This document shows, one piece after another, positions 41,474 through 49,002 of a stretch of DNA of 64,000 bases (position 1 is the stretch's first letter; the number at the start of each line of letters is the position of its first letter). Both the position numbers and the translations under genes were made by a program. The stretch spans positions 992,001-1,056,000 of the forward strand of contig NZ_JACEOG010000001.1 in NCBI RefSeq assembly GCF_013868155.1, in the 5' to 3' direction. The DNA comes from Aeromicrobium phoceense. GTDB taxonomy: Bacteria > Actinomycetota > Actinomycetes > Propionibacteriales > Nocardioidaceae. A model generated the notes under the pieces. That model ran no database searches. It was not told where the DNA came from and was given only the letters and a program-made list of their open reading frames with translations.

Positions 41474-42475
41474 ATGGGCAAGCGCTTCACGCTCTTCACG
41501 GGCCAGTGGGCCGACCTGACGCTCGAGGAGGTCGCCGAGCTGGCGGCCGGCTGGGGCTACGACGGCCTCGAGATCGCCGTGTCCGGCGAGCACCTCGACG
41601 CGTGGCGCTGGGACGACGACGACTACGTCGAGGGACGGCTGGAGATCCTGCGCCGGCACGGCCTCGGCTGCTGGGCGATCTCGAACCACCTCAAGGGCCA
41701 AGCCGTGTGCGACGACCCGATCGACGACCGCCACCGGTCCATCGTCGGGCCGCGGGTGTGGGGCGACGGGGAGCCCGAGGGCGTGCGCCGCCGCGCCGCC
41801 GAGGAGATGCAGCACACCGCGCGCCTCGCTCAGCGGATGGGCATCGACGTCGTGGTGGGCTTCACCGGCTCGTCGATCTGGCAGTACGTGGCGATGTTCC
41901 CGCCCGTTCCCGCCGAGCGCATCGAGGCCGGCTACCAGGACTTCGCCGACCGCTGGCACCCGATCCTCGACGTCTTCGACGAGTGCGGCGTCCGGTTCGC
42001 GCACGAGGTGCACCCCTCCGAGATCGCCTACGACCACTGGTCGACCGTGCGCACGCTCGAGGCGATCGGCCACCGCGAGGCGTTCGGCATCAACTGGGAC
42101 CCCAGCCACATGCTGTGGCAGGGCCTCGACCCGGTCGCGTTCATCAGCGACTTCGCCGACCGGATCTACCACGTGGACTGCAAGGACACCCGCATGCGGA
42201 TGGGCGGCGGCCGCAACGGCATCCTCTCGTCGCACCTGCCGTGGGGCGACCAGCGTCGCGGCTGGGACTTCGTCTCCACCGGTCGCGGTGACGTGCCCTG
42301 GGAGGACGCGTTCCGTGCGCTCGCGCGCATCGGCTACGACGGGCCGATCTCCGTGGAGTGGGAGGACGCCGGGATGGACCGGCTCCGGGGCGCGCCCGAG
42401 GCGCTCGAATTCCTCAAGCGGTTCGACTTCGACCTGCCCACCGCCTCCTTCGACTCCGTGTTCGACCAAGGCTGA
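41474..42475 (+). CDS. Sugar phosphate isomerase/epimerase-like TIM-barrel protein 2
   Basis: The 333-residue TIM barrel is only distantly related to the one at 39470. Probable metal ligands are in RFAHEVHPSEIAYD, GINWDPSHMLW, YHVDCKDT and ISVEWEDAG. The start ATG 41474 follows a strong GAAGGAGGGA. The long active-site loop region with RMRMGGGRNGI is typical of IolE/LgdB-like proteins. It is the last gene of the operon, and the pair of barrels with a Gfo/Idh/MocA enzyme suggests sequential steps on one keto-sugar. Confidence 0.85.
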   Translation: MGKRFTLFTGQWADLTLEEVAELAAGWGYDGLEIAVSGEHLDAWRWDDDDYVEGRLEILRRHGLGCWAISNHLKGQAVCDDPIDDRHRSIVGPRVWGDGEPEGVRRRAAEEMQHTARLAQRMGIDVVVGFTGSSIWQYVAMFPPVPAERIEAGYQDFADRWHPILDVFDECGVRFAHEVHPSEIAYDHWSTVRTLEAIGHREAFGINWDPSHMLWQGLDPVAFISDFADRIYHVDCKDTRMRMGGGRNGILSSHLPWGDQRRGWDFVSTGRGDVPWEDAFRALARIGYDGPISVEWEDAGMDRLRGAPEALEFLKRFDFDLPTASFDSVFDQG

Positions 42476-42509
42476 CCGGCACCGACCGGCGCGGGACTAG
42501 GCTTCGAGC

Positions 42510-43040
42510 GTGAGGACCCTCATCACCGGAGGCGTGCGGTCGGGCAAGTCGTTCCATGCCGAGTCGATGCTCGTCGCGGCCACCGACGTCACGTACATCG
42601 CTCCCGGTCCGGCCCCCGATCCCGAGTTCGACCCCGACTGGGCGGCGCGCGTCGAGGCCCATCGCGGGCGGCGCCCCGAGCACTGGAAGACGGTCGAGAC
42701 CGCCGACCTGGAGCGCGCCATCGCGATGGCCGACGGGACGGTGATCGTGGACTGCCTCGGCACGTGGGTCACCGCCCTCATCAGCGAGCTCGACGGCTGG
42801 GACCAGACGCTCGACGACTGGGAGCCCGAGTTCTGGCTCCGGGTCGAGCGCGCCGTCCAGGCCATGACGGCCCACGCCGAGGACGTCGTCGTGGTGACCA
42901 ACGAGGTGGGCTGGGGCGTCGTGCCCGAGCACCGCTCCGGGCGGTTGTTCCGCGACCTGCTCGGCAAGGTCAACCAGCGCTTCGCGATGGACTGCGACGA
43001 GGTCCTGCTCGTCGTCTCGGGACGCGTCCTGCGGCTCTGA
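42510..43040 (+). CDS. cobU: Adenosylcobinamide kinase / guanylyltransferase
   Basis: The 176-residue bifunctional enzyme phosphorylates adenosylcobinamide and transfers GMP to it, the activation step before nucleotide-loop assembly. The P-loop GGVRSGKS (7-14), the DCLGTWVTALI segment and VVTNEVGWGVVPEHRSGRLFRDLLGKVNQ are diagnostic of CobU. It starts at GTG 42510, just after the sugar operon, and converges with tag. cobS and cobT follow on the opposite strand. Confidence 0.92.
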   Translation: MRTLITGGVRSGKSFHAESMLVAATDVTYIAPGPAPDPEFDPDWAARVEAHRGRRPEHWKTVETADLERAIAMADGTVIVDCLGTWVTALISELDGWDQTLDDWEPEFWLRVERAVQAMTAHAEDVVVVTNEVGWGVVPEHRSGRLFRDLLGKVNQRFAMDCDEVLLVVSGRVLRL

Positions 43041-43054
43041 TCGGTAGCGGTGCC

Positions 43055-43657
43055 TCAGGCGGGCGGCGTGAACGCCGCGCGGGCGTCGGCGACGCGGGCG
43101 CGGACCACGCAGTCGTGCGCGTGGTCGTTGACCAGGCCCATCGCCTGCATGAACGAGAACACCGTGGTCGGGCCGACGAACTTCCAGCCGCGCCGCTTGA
43201 GGTCCTTCGACAGGGAGATCGCGGTGGGCGAGGTGGTCAGCGACTGGGGCTCGGGGATCTCGGCGGGATCGGGCTCGTGACGCCACACGAACGCCGCGAG
43301 CGAGCCCTCCGACTCGATCAGCTCCAGCGCGCGGCCGGCGTTGTTGATCGCCGCCTCGATCTTGCCGCGGTGCCGCACGATGCCCGCGTCGGCGAGCATC
43401 CGGAGCACGTCGGACTCGTCGAACGCAGCGACGGCCTGGAGCTCGAAGCCTGCGAACGCCGCGCGGAAGTTCTCGCGCTTGTCCAGGATCGTGCGCCACG
43501 AGAGGCCCGACTGGAAACCCTCGAGGCAGAACTTCTCGAACAGCCTGACGTCGTCGGAGACCGGGAAGCCCCACTCGCCGTCGTGGTACTCCACGAAGCC
43601 GGGGGCGCCGCCGGCCCAGTCGCAGCGCGGCTCGCCGTCGGGGCCGAGGAACGTCAT
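43055..43657 (-). CDS. tag: DNA-3-methyladenine glycosylase I
   Basis: The 200-residue base-excision repair enzyme removes 3-methyladenine from DNA. Hallmarks are the N-terminal Cys-Asp-Trp (RCDWAG), YHDGEWG, FEKFCLEGFQSGLSWRTIL and the zinc-binding C-terminal NDHAHDC. Its start overlaps the cobS stop by 4 bases, so it is co-translated with cobalamin genes although functionally unrelated. Confidence 0.93.
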   Translation of the reverse strand: MTFLGPDGEPRCDWAGGAPGFVEYHDGEWGFPVSDDVRLFEKFCLEGFQSGLSWRTILDKRENFRAAFAGFELQAVAAFDESDVLRMLADAGIVRHRGKIEAAINNAGRALELIESEGSLAAFVWRHEPDPAEIPEPQSLTTSPTAISLSKDLKRRGWKFVGPTTVFSFMQAMGLVNDHAHDCVVRARVADARAAFTPPA

Positions 43658-44433
43658 GGGATCACCGCCGAGAAGCCGATCAGGAGGACAGCGAGGGCGA
43701 CCTCGACCGAGGCGCCCACCGCATCGCCGATGATGCCACCGAGGCGGCGCACGACGTGGGCGATCAGGGCGACGACCACTACGAGTGCCACGGCCACCGC
43801 GGCCACGCCCTGCAGCACGGGGGCCGAGGTCGTCGCCGTCAGCGCCGCGCCGACGGCGGCTGCCGCCAGCCAGACCACGGCCAGCGTGATGGGTCCGATG
43901 CTGCCGGCGAACGTGGCGCCCATGCCGTCGCGACGGGCCGCGGGGACGCCGCGCCGCAGGCCCACGGTGGCCGCGACGCGCGCGAGGCACCACAGCCCCC
44001 CGAGGGCCACGGGGCCCCACGACCAGCATGTCGCCAGGGTCCCCGCCGCGGCGGCCTGCACCAGCAGGACGAGCACGAGGGTGGCCGCGCCGGCGGGCCC
44101 CACGTCACCCGTCCGCGCGACGGTGAGCGCCCGGTCGCGGTCGTAGGAGGAGGCGAGCGCGTCGGCGGTGTCCGCCAGCCCGTCCAGGTGGAACCCGCGG
44201 GTCGCCCACGCGCCGAGGCCGATCGCGAGCGCGCCGACGACAACTGAGGACAGCCCGAGCTCCTGCCCGCCCCAGGCGACCAGGGCCACCAGCACACCGA
44301 CCGGGACGACCGCCAGCGGCGCGATCGCGACGGCGACGCCGGCGGTGGCGCGGTCCACCCGTCGCGGAGCCGGCACCGGAACGGCGCTGAACGTCCCGAC
44401 GGACAGCCGGACCGCGTCCCCGAATCGGCTCAC
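43654..44433 (-). CDS. cobS: Adenosylcobinamide-GDP ribazoletransferase (cobalamin synthase)
   Basis: The 259-residue membrane enzyme joins alpha-ribazole (phosphate) to adenosylcobinamide-GDP, the final step of cobalamin assembly. The motif TRGFHLDGLADTADALASSYDRDRAL with its acidic residues is characteristic, and the rest is hydrophobic with about six membrane segments. GTG 44433 overlaps the cobT stop. The C-terminus overlaps the tag start. Confidence 0.93.
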   Translation of the reverse strand: MSRFGDAVRLSVGTFSAVPVPAPRRVDRATAGVAVAIAPLAVVPVGVLVALVAWGGQELGLSSVVVGALAIGLGAWATRGFHLDGLADTADALASSYDRDRALTVARTGDVGPAGAATLVLVLLVQAAAAGTLATCWSWGPVALGGLWCLARVAATVGLRRGVPAARRDGMGATFAGSIGPITLAVVWLAAAAVGAALTATTSAPVLQGVAAVAVALVVVVALIAHVVRRLGGIIGDAVGASVEVALAVLLIGFSAVIP

Positions 44434-45449
44434 AGGAGCTCGTCGAGCCGCGCCATCTCCGACAGCAGCAGGGCCGCGGACCGCACGAGGGGCACGGCGG
44501 CGACCGCGCCCGAGCCCTCGCCGAGGCGCATGCCGAGGTCGAGCAGCGGCTCGAGCCCGAGGTCCTTCAGTGCGTGCCACTGCGCGCCCTCGGTGGAGCG
44601 GTGACCGGCGGCGAGCCACGGGGCGACGCCGGGCGTGAGGCGCTCGGCGACGAGCGCGGCGGCCGTGGCGATCGCCCCGTCGAGCAGGACCGGGACGCCC
44701 GCCTGCGCAGCGGCGCTGATGAACCCGGCCTGGGCGGCGATGTCGGGGCTGCCGAGCGCGCTCAGCAGGTCGATCGGGTCGGACGTGCGGTCCTGCGCGC
44801 GACGCAGGGCCGTGTCGATGACGTCGGTCTTGACCCGCAGCGCCGCGTCGTCGATGCCGGTGCCGCGCCCGACGACGTCGACGGCCGGGAGACCGAGGAC
44901 CGCGGCCGTGAGGACCGCCGCCGTGGTGGTGTCGCCGATGCCCATGTCGCCGCCGATCAGCAGGTCGGCGCCGGCCGCGATCTCCTCGGCGGCGATCGCC
45001 GCGCCCGCGTCGACGGCGCGCTGCGCCTCGTCTGCGGTCATCGCGTCCGTCAGGTGCAGCGGCTCGGTGCCCCGGCGGATCTTGTACGCGCTGATCGAGG
45101 GGTCGAGGTCGGGGAACTCACCGTCGACGCCGAGGTCCTGGACCCGCAGGTGCACGTCGTGCTGGCGGGCCAGGACGGCCACGCCCGCGACGCCGGAGAC
45201 GAAGGCCCGCACCATGGCGCCGGTGACGGCCGGCGGATAGGCCGAGACGCCGTGCGCCGCGACACCGTGGTCGCCCGCGAAGACGACGGCTCGCACGTTG
45301 GAGGGAGCTGCCGGGGTGGCCTCGCCGCGGACCGACGACCACCACACCGCCAGCTCGCCGAGACGCCCGAGGGCCCCGGCGGGAATCGCCAGTGCGGCGA
45401 GGCGGTCACGAGCTGCGGAGAGAGCGTCCTGCGAGGGCGGGGTGATCAT
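44430..45449 (-). CDS. cobT: Nicotinate-nucleotide-dimethylbenzimidazole phosphoribosyltransferase
   Basis: The 339-residue enzyme makes alpha-ribazole phosphate, the lower-ligand precursor. It shows FAGDHGVAAHGVSAYP, GGDMGIGDTTTAAVL, VVGRGTGIDD, and the C-terminal DLGMRLGEGSGA with the catalytic Glu. With CobU and CobS it completes nucleotide-loop assembly. No corrin-ring genes are present, so the set looks like cobinamide salvage, matched to the B12 importer 10 kb away. Its start lies 44 bases inside the upstream gene. Confidence 0.94.
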   Translation of the reverse strand: MITPPSQDALSAARDRLAALAIPAGALGRLGELAVWWSSVRGEATPAAPSNVRAVVFAGDHGVAAHGVSAYPPAVTGAMVRAFVSGVAGVAVLARQHDVHLRVQDLGVDGEFPDLDPSISAYKIRRGTEPLHLTDAMTADEAQRAVDAGAAIAAEEIAAGADLLIGGDMGIGDTTTAAVLTAAVLGLPAVDVVGRGTGIDDAALRVKTDVIDTALRRAQDRTSDPIDLLSALGSPDIAAQAGFISAAAQAGVPVLLDGAIATAAALVAERLTPGVAPWLAAGHRSTEGAQWHALKDLGLEPLLDLGMRLGEGSGAVAAVPLVRSAALLLSEMARLDELL

Positions 45450-46230
45450 CTGCCCATTGTCCCGCGAGATCGACGAGCTCGGCCTCGAGGGTCACCAGGC
45501 GGGAAGCGGCCTCGCGGTCGAGGCCCGCGGCCACCACGCGGTCGGTGGCGTCCTCCAGCTGGGCGCGCGCGGCCCGGCCGGTGTCGGTCGCGGTGCCGTC
45601 GGGCTCGAGCCAGCCGCGCGTCACGAGTCCGGCGATCGCCTCGGCCCACTCCTGCTCGGTCCAGCCGCGCATCGTGCGCTGGTCGGAGAACCAGGACCAG
45701 CCGGTGCCGACGGCCAGGGCGTTGGCCGCCGCGCCGCCGAGCCCCGCGGCCGTGAGGACGGCGAGGTGGCAGTCGCCCCGGTACTCGCGCAGGGCGGTGA
45801 CGGACTGCCAGAAGTCGACGACCGGATCGTCCGAGGCGGACAGGTCGGCGTGGGCGGCGGCCAGCGGCTTGCCGGCCCAGTCGACGCCCTGCAGCACGGA
45901 TCGGACCCGCGGCGCCAGGGCCGCCGCGCCCTCGGCGACGCCCTCGAGGAGGTCGCGAGCCAGGGCGTACCGCTGCTCGAGCACGCGGTCGCGGTCGGCC
46001 ATCCGCCACGCGTCGGGCAGCGCGCGCTCCACGAGGCGCGGGGCGAAGCCGTGGAACGTGGCGACGACGAGCCGGGGGCCGGGCGTCCCGAGCGCGGCGG
46101 CCCGGCTGGCGAAGTACCCCATCCAGTAGCCCTTGAGGCCGACCGACTCGTACCTGGCCTTCGAGTCGGGGGCGAAGTAGACGCCGCCGTGCAGGTTCTC
46201 GATCGCCGACCAGAGGGCTCGTGAGGTCAT
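45406..46230 (-). CDS. SCO6745/SalK-like helix-turn-helix protein
   Basis: This 274-residue protein begins ALWSAIENLHGGVYFAPDS and contains ALREYRGDCHLAVLTAAGL and WTEQEWAEAIAGLVTRGWL, segments typical of the actinobacterial SCO6745 (SalK-like) family, whose biochemical role is unknown. The C-terminal half looks like a winged helix (WTEQEW..GL..RGWLEPDG). It overlaps the first 44 bases of cobT, a longer overlap than elsewhere in the window. Confidence 0.65.
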   Translation of the reverse strand: MTSRALWSAIENLHGGVYFAPDSKARYESVGLKGYWMGYFASRAAALGTPGPRLVVATFHGFAPRLVERALPDAWRMADRDRVLEQRYALARDLLEGVAEGAAALAPRVRSVLQGVDWAGKPLAAAHADLSASDDPVVDFWQSVTALREYRGDCHLAVLTAAGLGGAAANALAVGTGWSWFSDQRTMRGWTEQEWAEAIAGLVTRGWLEPDGTATDTGRAARAQLEDATDRVVAAGLDREAASRLVTLEAELVDLAGQWADDHPALAGRSLRSS

Positions 46231-46289
46231 GGGCCGACCCTAGCGGCGTCCAAATGGGGGATTGCCGGACGACAGTCTCCCGGATTCAG

Positions 46290-46302
46290 ATACCATCGGT
46301 AT
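46290..46302. promoter_or_regulatory. Operator palindrome before the TetR gene
   Basis: ATACC-ATC-GGTAT is a perfect palindrome centred 29 bases before the TetR start. The half-site spacing suits a TetR dimer and suggests autoregulation. Confidence 0.55.
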
Positions 46303-46324
46303 GCGAAGCCGGAAGGAGCCCGCC

Positions 46325-46939
46325 GTGACGCAGACCAGAGTGAGCCGTGCCGAGCGTCAGCAGCAGACGCGTGACCGCCTCGTCGAGGTGGCCACCCAGA
46401 TGTTCCTGGACGTCGGGTACTCCGGCACGTCGCTGGACAAGGTGGCGGTCGAGGCCGGCTTCTCCAAGGGCGCGGTGTACTCGAACTTCGCCGGCAAGGA
46501 AGAGCTCTGCATGGCGGCGCTCGACACGATCCACGCCGAGAAGATCCGCCTCGTGCACGAGATGTTCACCGAGGACACGTCGATCGAGACGCGCCTGAAG
46601 AGCTTCGTCGAGTGGTCGCGGTCCGGCCTGGGCGAGCCCCGTTGGACGGCGCTCGAGGTGGAGTTCGCCGCCGTCGCGCGGCACAACCCCTGGGTGGCGT
46701 CGGAGCTGGTGAAGCGTCACCGCGAGGTGCGCCGCCTGATCGCGCAGCTGATCTCGGCCACGGTCGAGGACGCGGGGCTCGAGACCACGGTCCCGGTCGA
46801 GCACGTGGCCACGGCCCTGCTCGCGGTGGGCGCCGGACTCGGCGGCCTGCGCGCGCTCGACCCGAAGATCGACATGGACGTGTTCGGCGACGTGCTCGCC
46901 GGTCTCGTCAGGCCCCGGAGGGACCCCGCGGCTCAGTAG
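46325..46939 (+). CDS. TetR-family transcriptional regulator
   Basis: The 204-residue regulator has the TetR HTH near the N-terminus ([38 protein letters not shown] split across helices 1-3, about residues 15-50) and a helical ligand domain. The GTG at 46325 is preferred because GGAAGGAG ends 6 bases before it; an in-frame ATG at 46301 would place the operator palindrome inside the coding region. Its target and ligand are unknown. Its end overlaps the convergent ppa end by 7 bases. Confidence 0.88.
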   Translation: MTQTRVSRAERQQQTRDRLVEVATQMFLDVGYSGTSLDKVAVEAGFSKGAVYSNFAGKEELCMAALDTIHAEKIRLVHEMFTEDTSIETRLKSFVEWSRSGLGEPRWTALEVEFAAVARHNPWVASELVKRHREVRRLIAQLISATVEDAGLETTVPVEHVATALLAVGAGLGGLRALDPKIDMDVFGDVLAGLVRPRRDPAAQ

Positions 46940-47427
46940 CCGCCGTTGGCCTTGAAGCGCTCGAAGCTGGCCTGGATCTCGGCCTCGGCCTCGGCGCGGC
47001 CGACCCACTCGGAGCCTTCCTCGACCGACTTGCCGGGCTCGAGGTCCTTGTAGCTGGTGAAGAAGTGCTCGATCTCGCGCAGGTCGAAGTCGGACACGTC
47101 GCCGACGTCCTGCGTGTGGTCGTGGCGCGGGTCGCCCGCGGGCACGCAGAGGATCTTGTCGTCGCCGCCGGCCTCGTCGGTCATCTTGAACATGCCGATC
47201 GCGCGGCACTCGATGACGCAGCCGGGGAACGTCGGGAAGGGCAGGATGACGAGCGCGTCGAGCGGGTCACCGTCGTTGCCGAGGGTGTTGTCGATGAACC
47301 CGTAGTCCGCCGGGTACTGCATCGACGTGAAGAGGGTGCGGTCCAGCCGGATGCGGTGGGTCTTGTGGTCGAGCTCGTACTTGTTGCGCTCGCCCTTGGG
47401 GATTTCCACGGTGACGTCGAAAAACAC
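46933..47427 (-). CDS. ppa: Inorganic pyrophosphatase (family I)
   Basis: The 164-residue enzyme hydrolyses pyrophosphate to drive biosynthesis. The family I motifs are present: [20 protein letters not shown] and the metal-binding [14 protein letters not shown] strand [14 protein letters not shown], then [13 protein letters not shown]. The GTG start at 47427 follows GGAGGA. It is divergent from dacB with a 46-base gap. Confidence 0.96.
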   Translation of the reverse strand: MFFDVTVEIPKGERNKYELDHKTHRIRLDRTLFTSMQYPADYGFIDNTLGNDGDPLDALVILPFPTFPGCVIECRAIGMFKMTDEAGGDDKILCVPAGDPRHDHTQDVGDVSDFDLREIEHFFTSYKDLEPGKSVEEGSEWVGRAEAEAEIQASFERFKANGGY

Positions 47428-47473
47428 GGTTCCTCCGGCTTGGTGTTGATGGCTGTCACATAGTCTGACGCAC

Positions 47474-48859
47474 GTGAAGGCCCGTGGCTCCCGCAGGGGG
47501 GAGAGAGTGCATGCGGCCTGGATGCTGCCGTTGCTCGTGGTGGTGACGCTCGCGGCGATCGGCGCGCTGTACGTGCGCGGCGACCTCAACCCCATCCTGT
47601 GCGACGGCGCGTGCGGACCCGAGTACGTCACCGCCCCCACCGGCCTGGCGTCCGCGTCGCCCGCGTCCGACCGGGCCACCGGCGTCGGCTCCGCGCCCGT
47701 CGACGCCGCCGCGCTCGCGGCCGCGGTGAAGGATCCGCTGGCGTCCGACGCGCTCGGCGGTCGCACCAGCCTCGTCGCCCTCGACGCCCGCGACGGCACC
47801 GTGCTGGCCGAGTCGGGCGACGGCACGCACATTCCCGCCTCCACGACGAAGCTGCTCACCGCCGTGGCGGCCCTCGACACCCTCGGTCCCGACGCCACCT
47901 TCACCACCTCGGTGGTGCGCGACGGCGACCGACTCGTGCTGGTCGGCGGCGGCGACCCCTACCTCACCGACACCCGCACGAAGGGTTCGCCGGTCGAGCG
48001 CGCCGACCTCGCCACGCTGGCCGCCGCCACGGCGACGAAGGTCGGTCGGGCGCGGGTCACGCTCGGCTACGACGTCTCCCTGTTCTCCGGGCCGTCGGTC
48101 AGCCCGGCCTGGGAGGAGGGCTACGTCGGCAGCGTGGTCGCGCCCGTCAGTCCGCTGTGGATCGACCGCGGGCGGGTCGGCGCCGCACGCTCCACCGAGC
48201 CGGCCGCGGACGCCGCCCGTCGCTTCGCCGAGCTGCTCCGGGCCAGGCGCGTCGACGTGGCAGGCGAGCCCGCCCGGGTGGAGGCGCCCGCCGGGGCCAC
48301 GAAGGTCGCGCAGGCCCGCAGCGCCCGGCTGTCGCGGATCGTCGAGCGGTTCCTGGCCGACTCCGACAACGAGGTCGCCGAGGTCCTGCTGCGCCAGGCC
48401 GCGCTCGGGGGAGGGCAGCCTGGCTCTTTCGCCGGTGGTGCGAAGGTGGCCACCGAGGTCCTCGCCAGGTCGGGCGTCAGCACCGAGGGACTGGTGCTGA
48501 ACGACGGCAGCGGGCTCTCGCGCAAGAACCGGATCTCCGCCACCACGCTCGCCGAGACGATGGTCCAGGCGTCGGCCCGGCCGCGCCTGTCCTCGACACT
48601 GAGCGGCCTGCCGGTGGGCGGCTTCAGCGGCACCCTCGAGAACCGCTACGACCGCAGCGACGCGCGCGGCGTCGTGCGCGCGAAGACCGGCACCCTCACC
48701 GGCGTGCACTCCTTGGCCGGCATCGTCACCCTCGACGGTGGCCGGCCCGTGGCCTTCGCGGTGATGGCCGACGACACCGAGCAGGTCAACCCCTTCGTCA
48801 CCCAGGCCGCGCTCGACCGCGTCGCCGCGTCGATGGCCACCTGCGCCTGCGGGGCCTAG
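47474..48859 (+). CDS. dacB: D-alanyl-D-alanine carboxypeptidase/endopeptidase (PBP4 type)
   Basis: The 461-residue S13-family peptidase trims or cleaves peptidoglycan cross-links. It has an N-terminal membrane anchor or uncleaved signal (about 14-34), then the three penicillin-binding motifs: SxxK Ser123-Lys126 (PASTTK), SDN in FLADSDNEV and KTG in RAKTGTL. A domain inserted after SxxK is typical of class C low-molecular-weight PBPs. It sits at the head of the conserved dacB-metalloprotease-tilS-hpt-ftsH block. Confidence 0.93.
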   Translation: MKARGSRRGERVHAAWMLPLLVVVTLAAIGALYVRGDLNPILCDGACGPEYVTAPTGLASASPASDRATGVGSAPVDAAALAAAVKDPLASDALGGRTSLVALDARDGTVLAESGDGTHIPASTTKLLTAVAALDTLGPDATFTTSVVRDGDRLVLVGGGDPYLTDTRTKGSPVERADLATLAAATATKVGRARVTLGYDVSLFSGPSVSPAWEEGYVGSVVAPVSPLWIDRGRVGAARSTEPAADAARRFAELLRARRVDVAGEPARVEAPAGATKVAQARSARLSRIVERFLADSDNEVAEVLLRQAALGGGQPGSFAGGAKVATEVLARSGVSTEGLVLNDGSGLSRKNRISATTLAETMVQASARPRLSSTLSGLPVGGFSGTLENRYDRSDARGVVRAKTGTLTGVHSLAGIVTLDGGRPVAFAVMADDTEQVNPFVTQAALDRVAASMATCACGA

Positions 48860-48867
48860 CGCGCCTC

Positions 48868-48972
48868 TGGTCTCGATACGCCGCTCGCTGCGCTCGCGTG
48901 CCACTCGACCACCGGGGCGGAGCGAAGCGAGACGTAGGGGCACCTCCCGCTTGCGGGGGCGTATCGAGATCA
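48868..48972. repeat. TIR-bounded intergenic element, copy 1 (105 bp)
   Basis: The ends TGGTCTCGATACGCC (48868-48882) and GGCGTATCGAGATCA (48958-48972) are inverted repeats matching at 14 of 15 positions. The interior contains CGCTCGCTGCGCTCGCG and CTCGACCACC, both shared with copy 2. No coding capacity is seen. It lies between dacB and the helicase gene. Confidence 0.8.
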
Positions 48973-49002
48973 ACCCTGCGAGGTGACCTCTAGGCTGCTC
49001 AG

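Noticed and set aside
46301..46324. ATG 46301 as TetR start
   Set aside because: It overlaps the operator palindrome and lacks a ribosome binding site, whereas GTG 46325 has one at good spacing.
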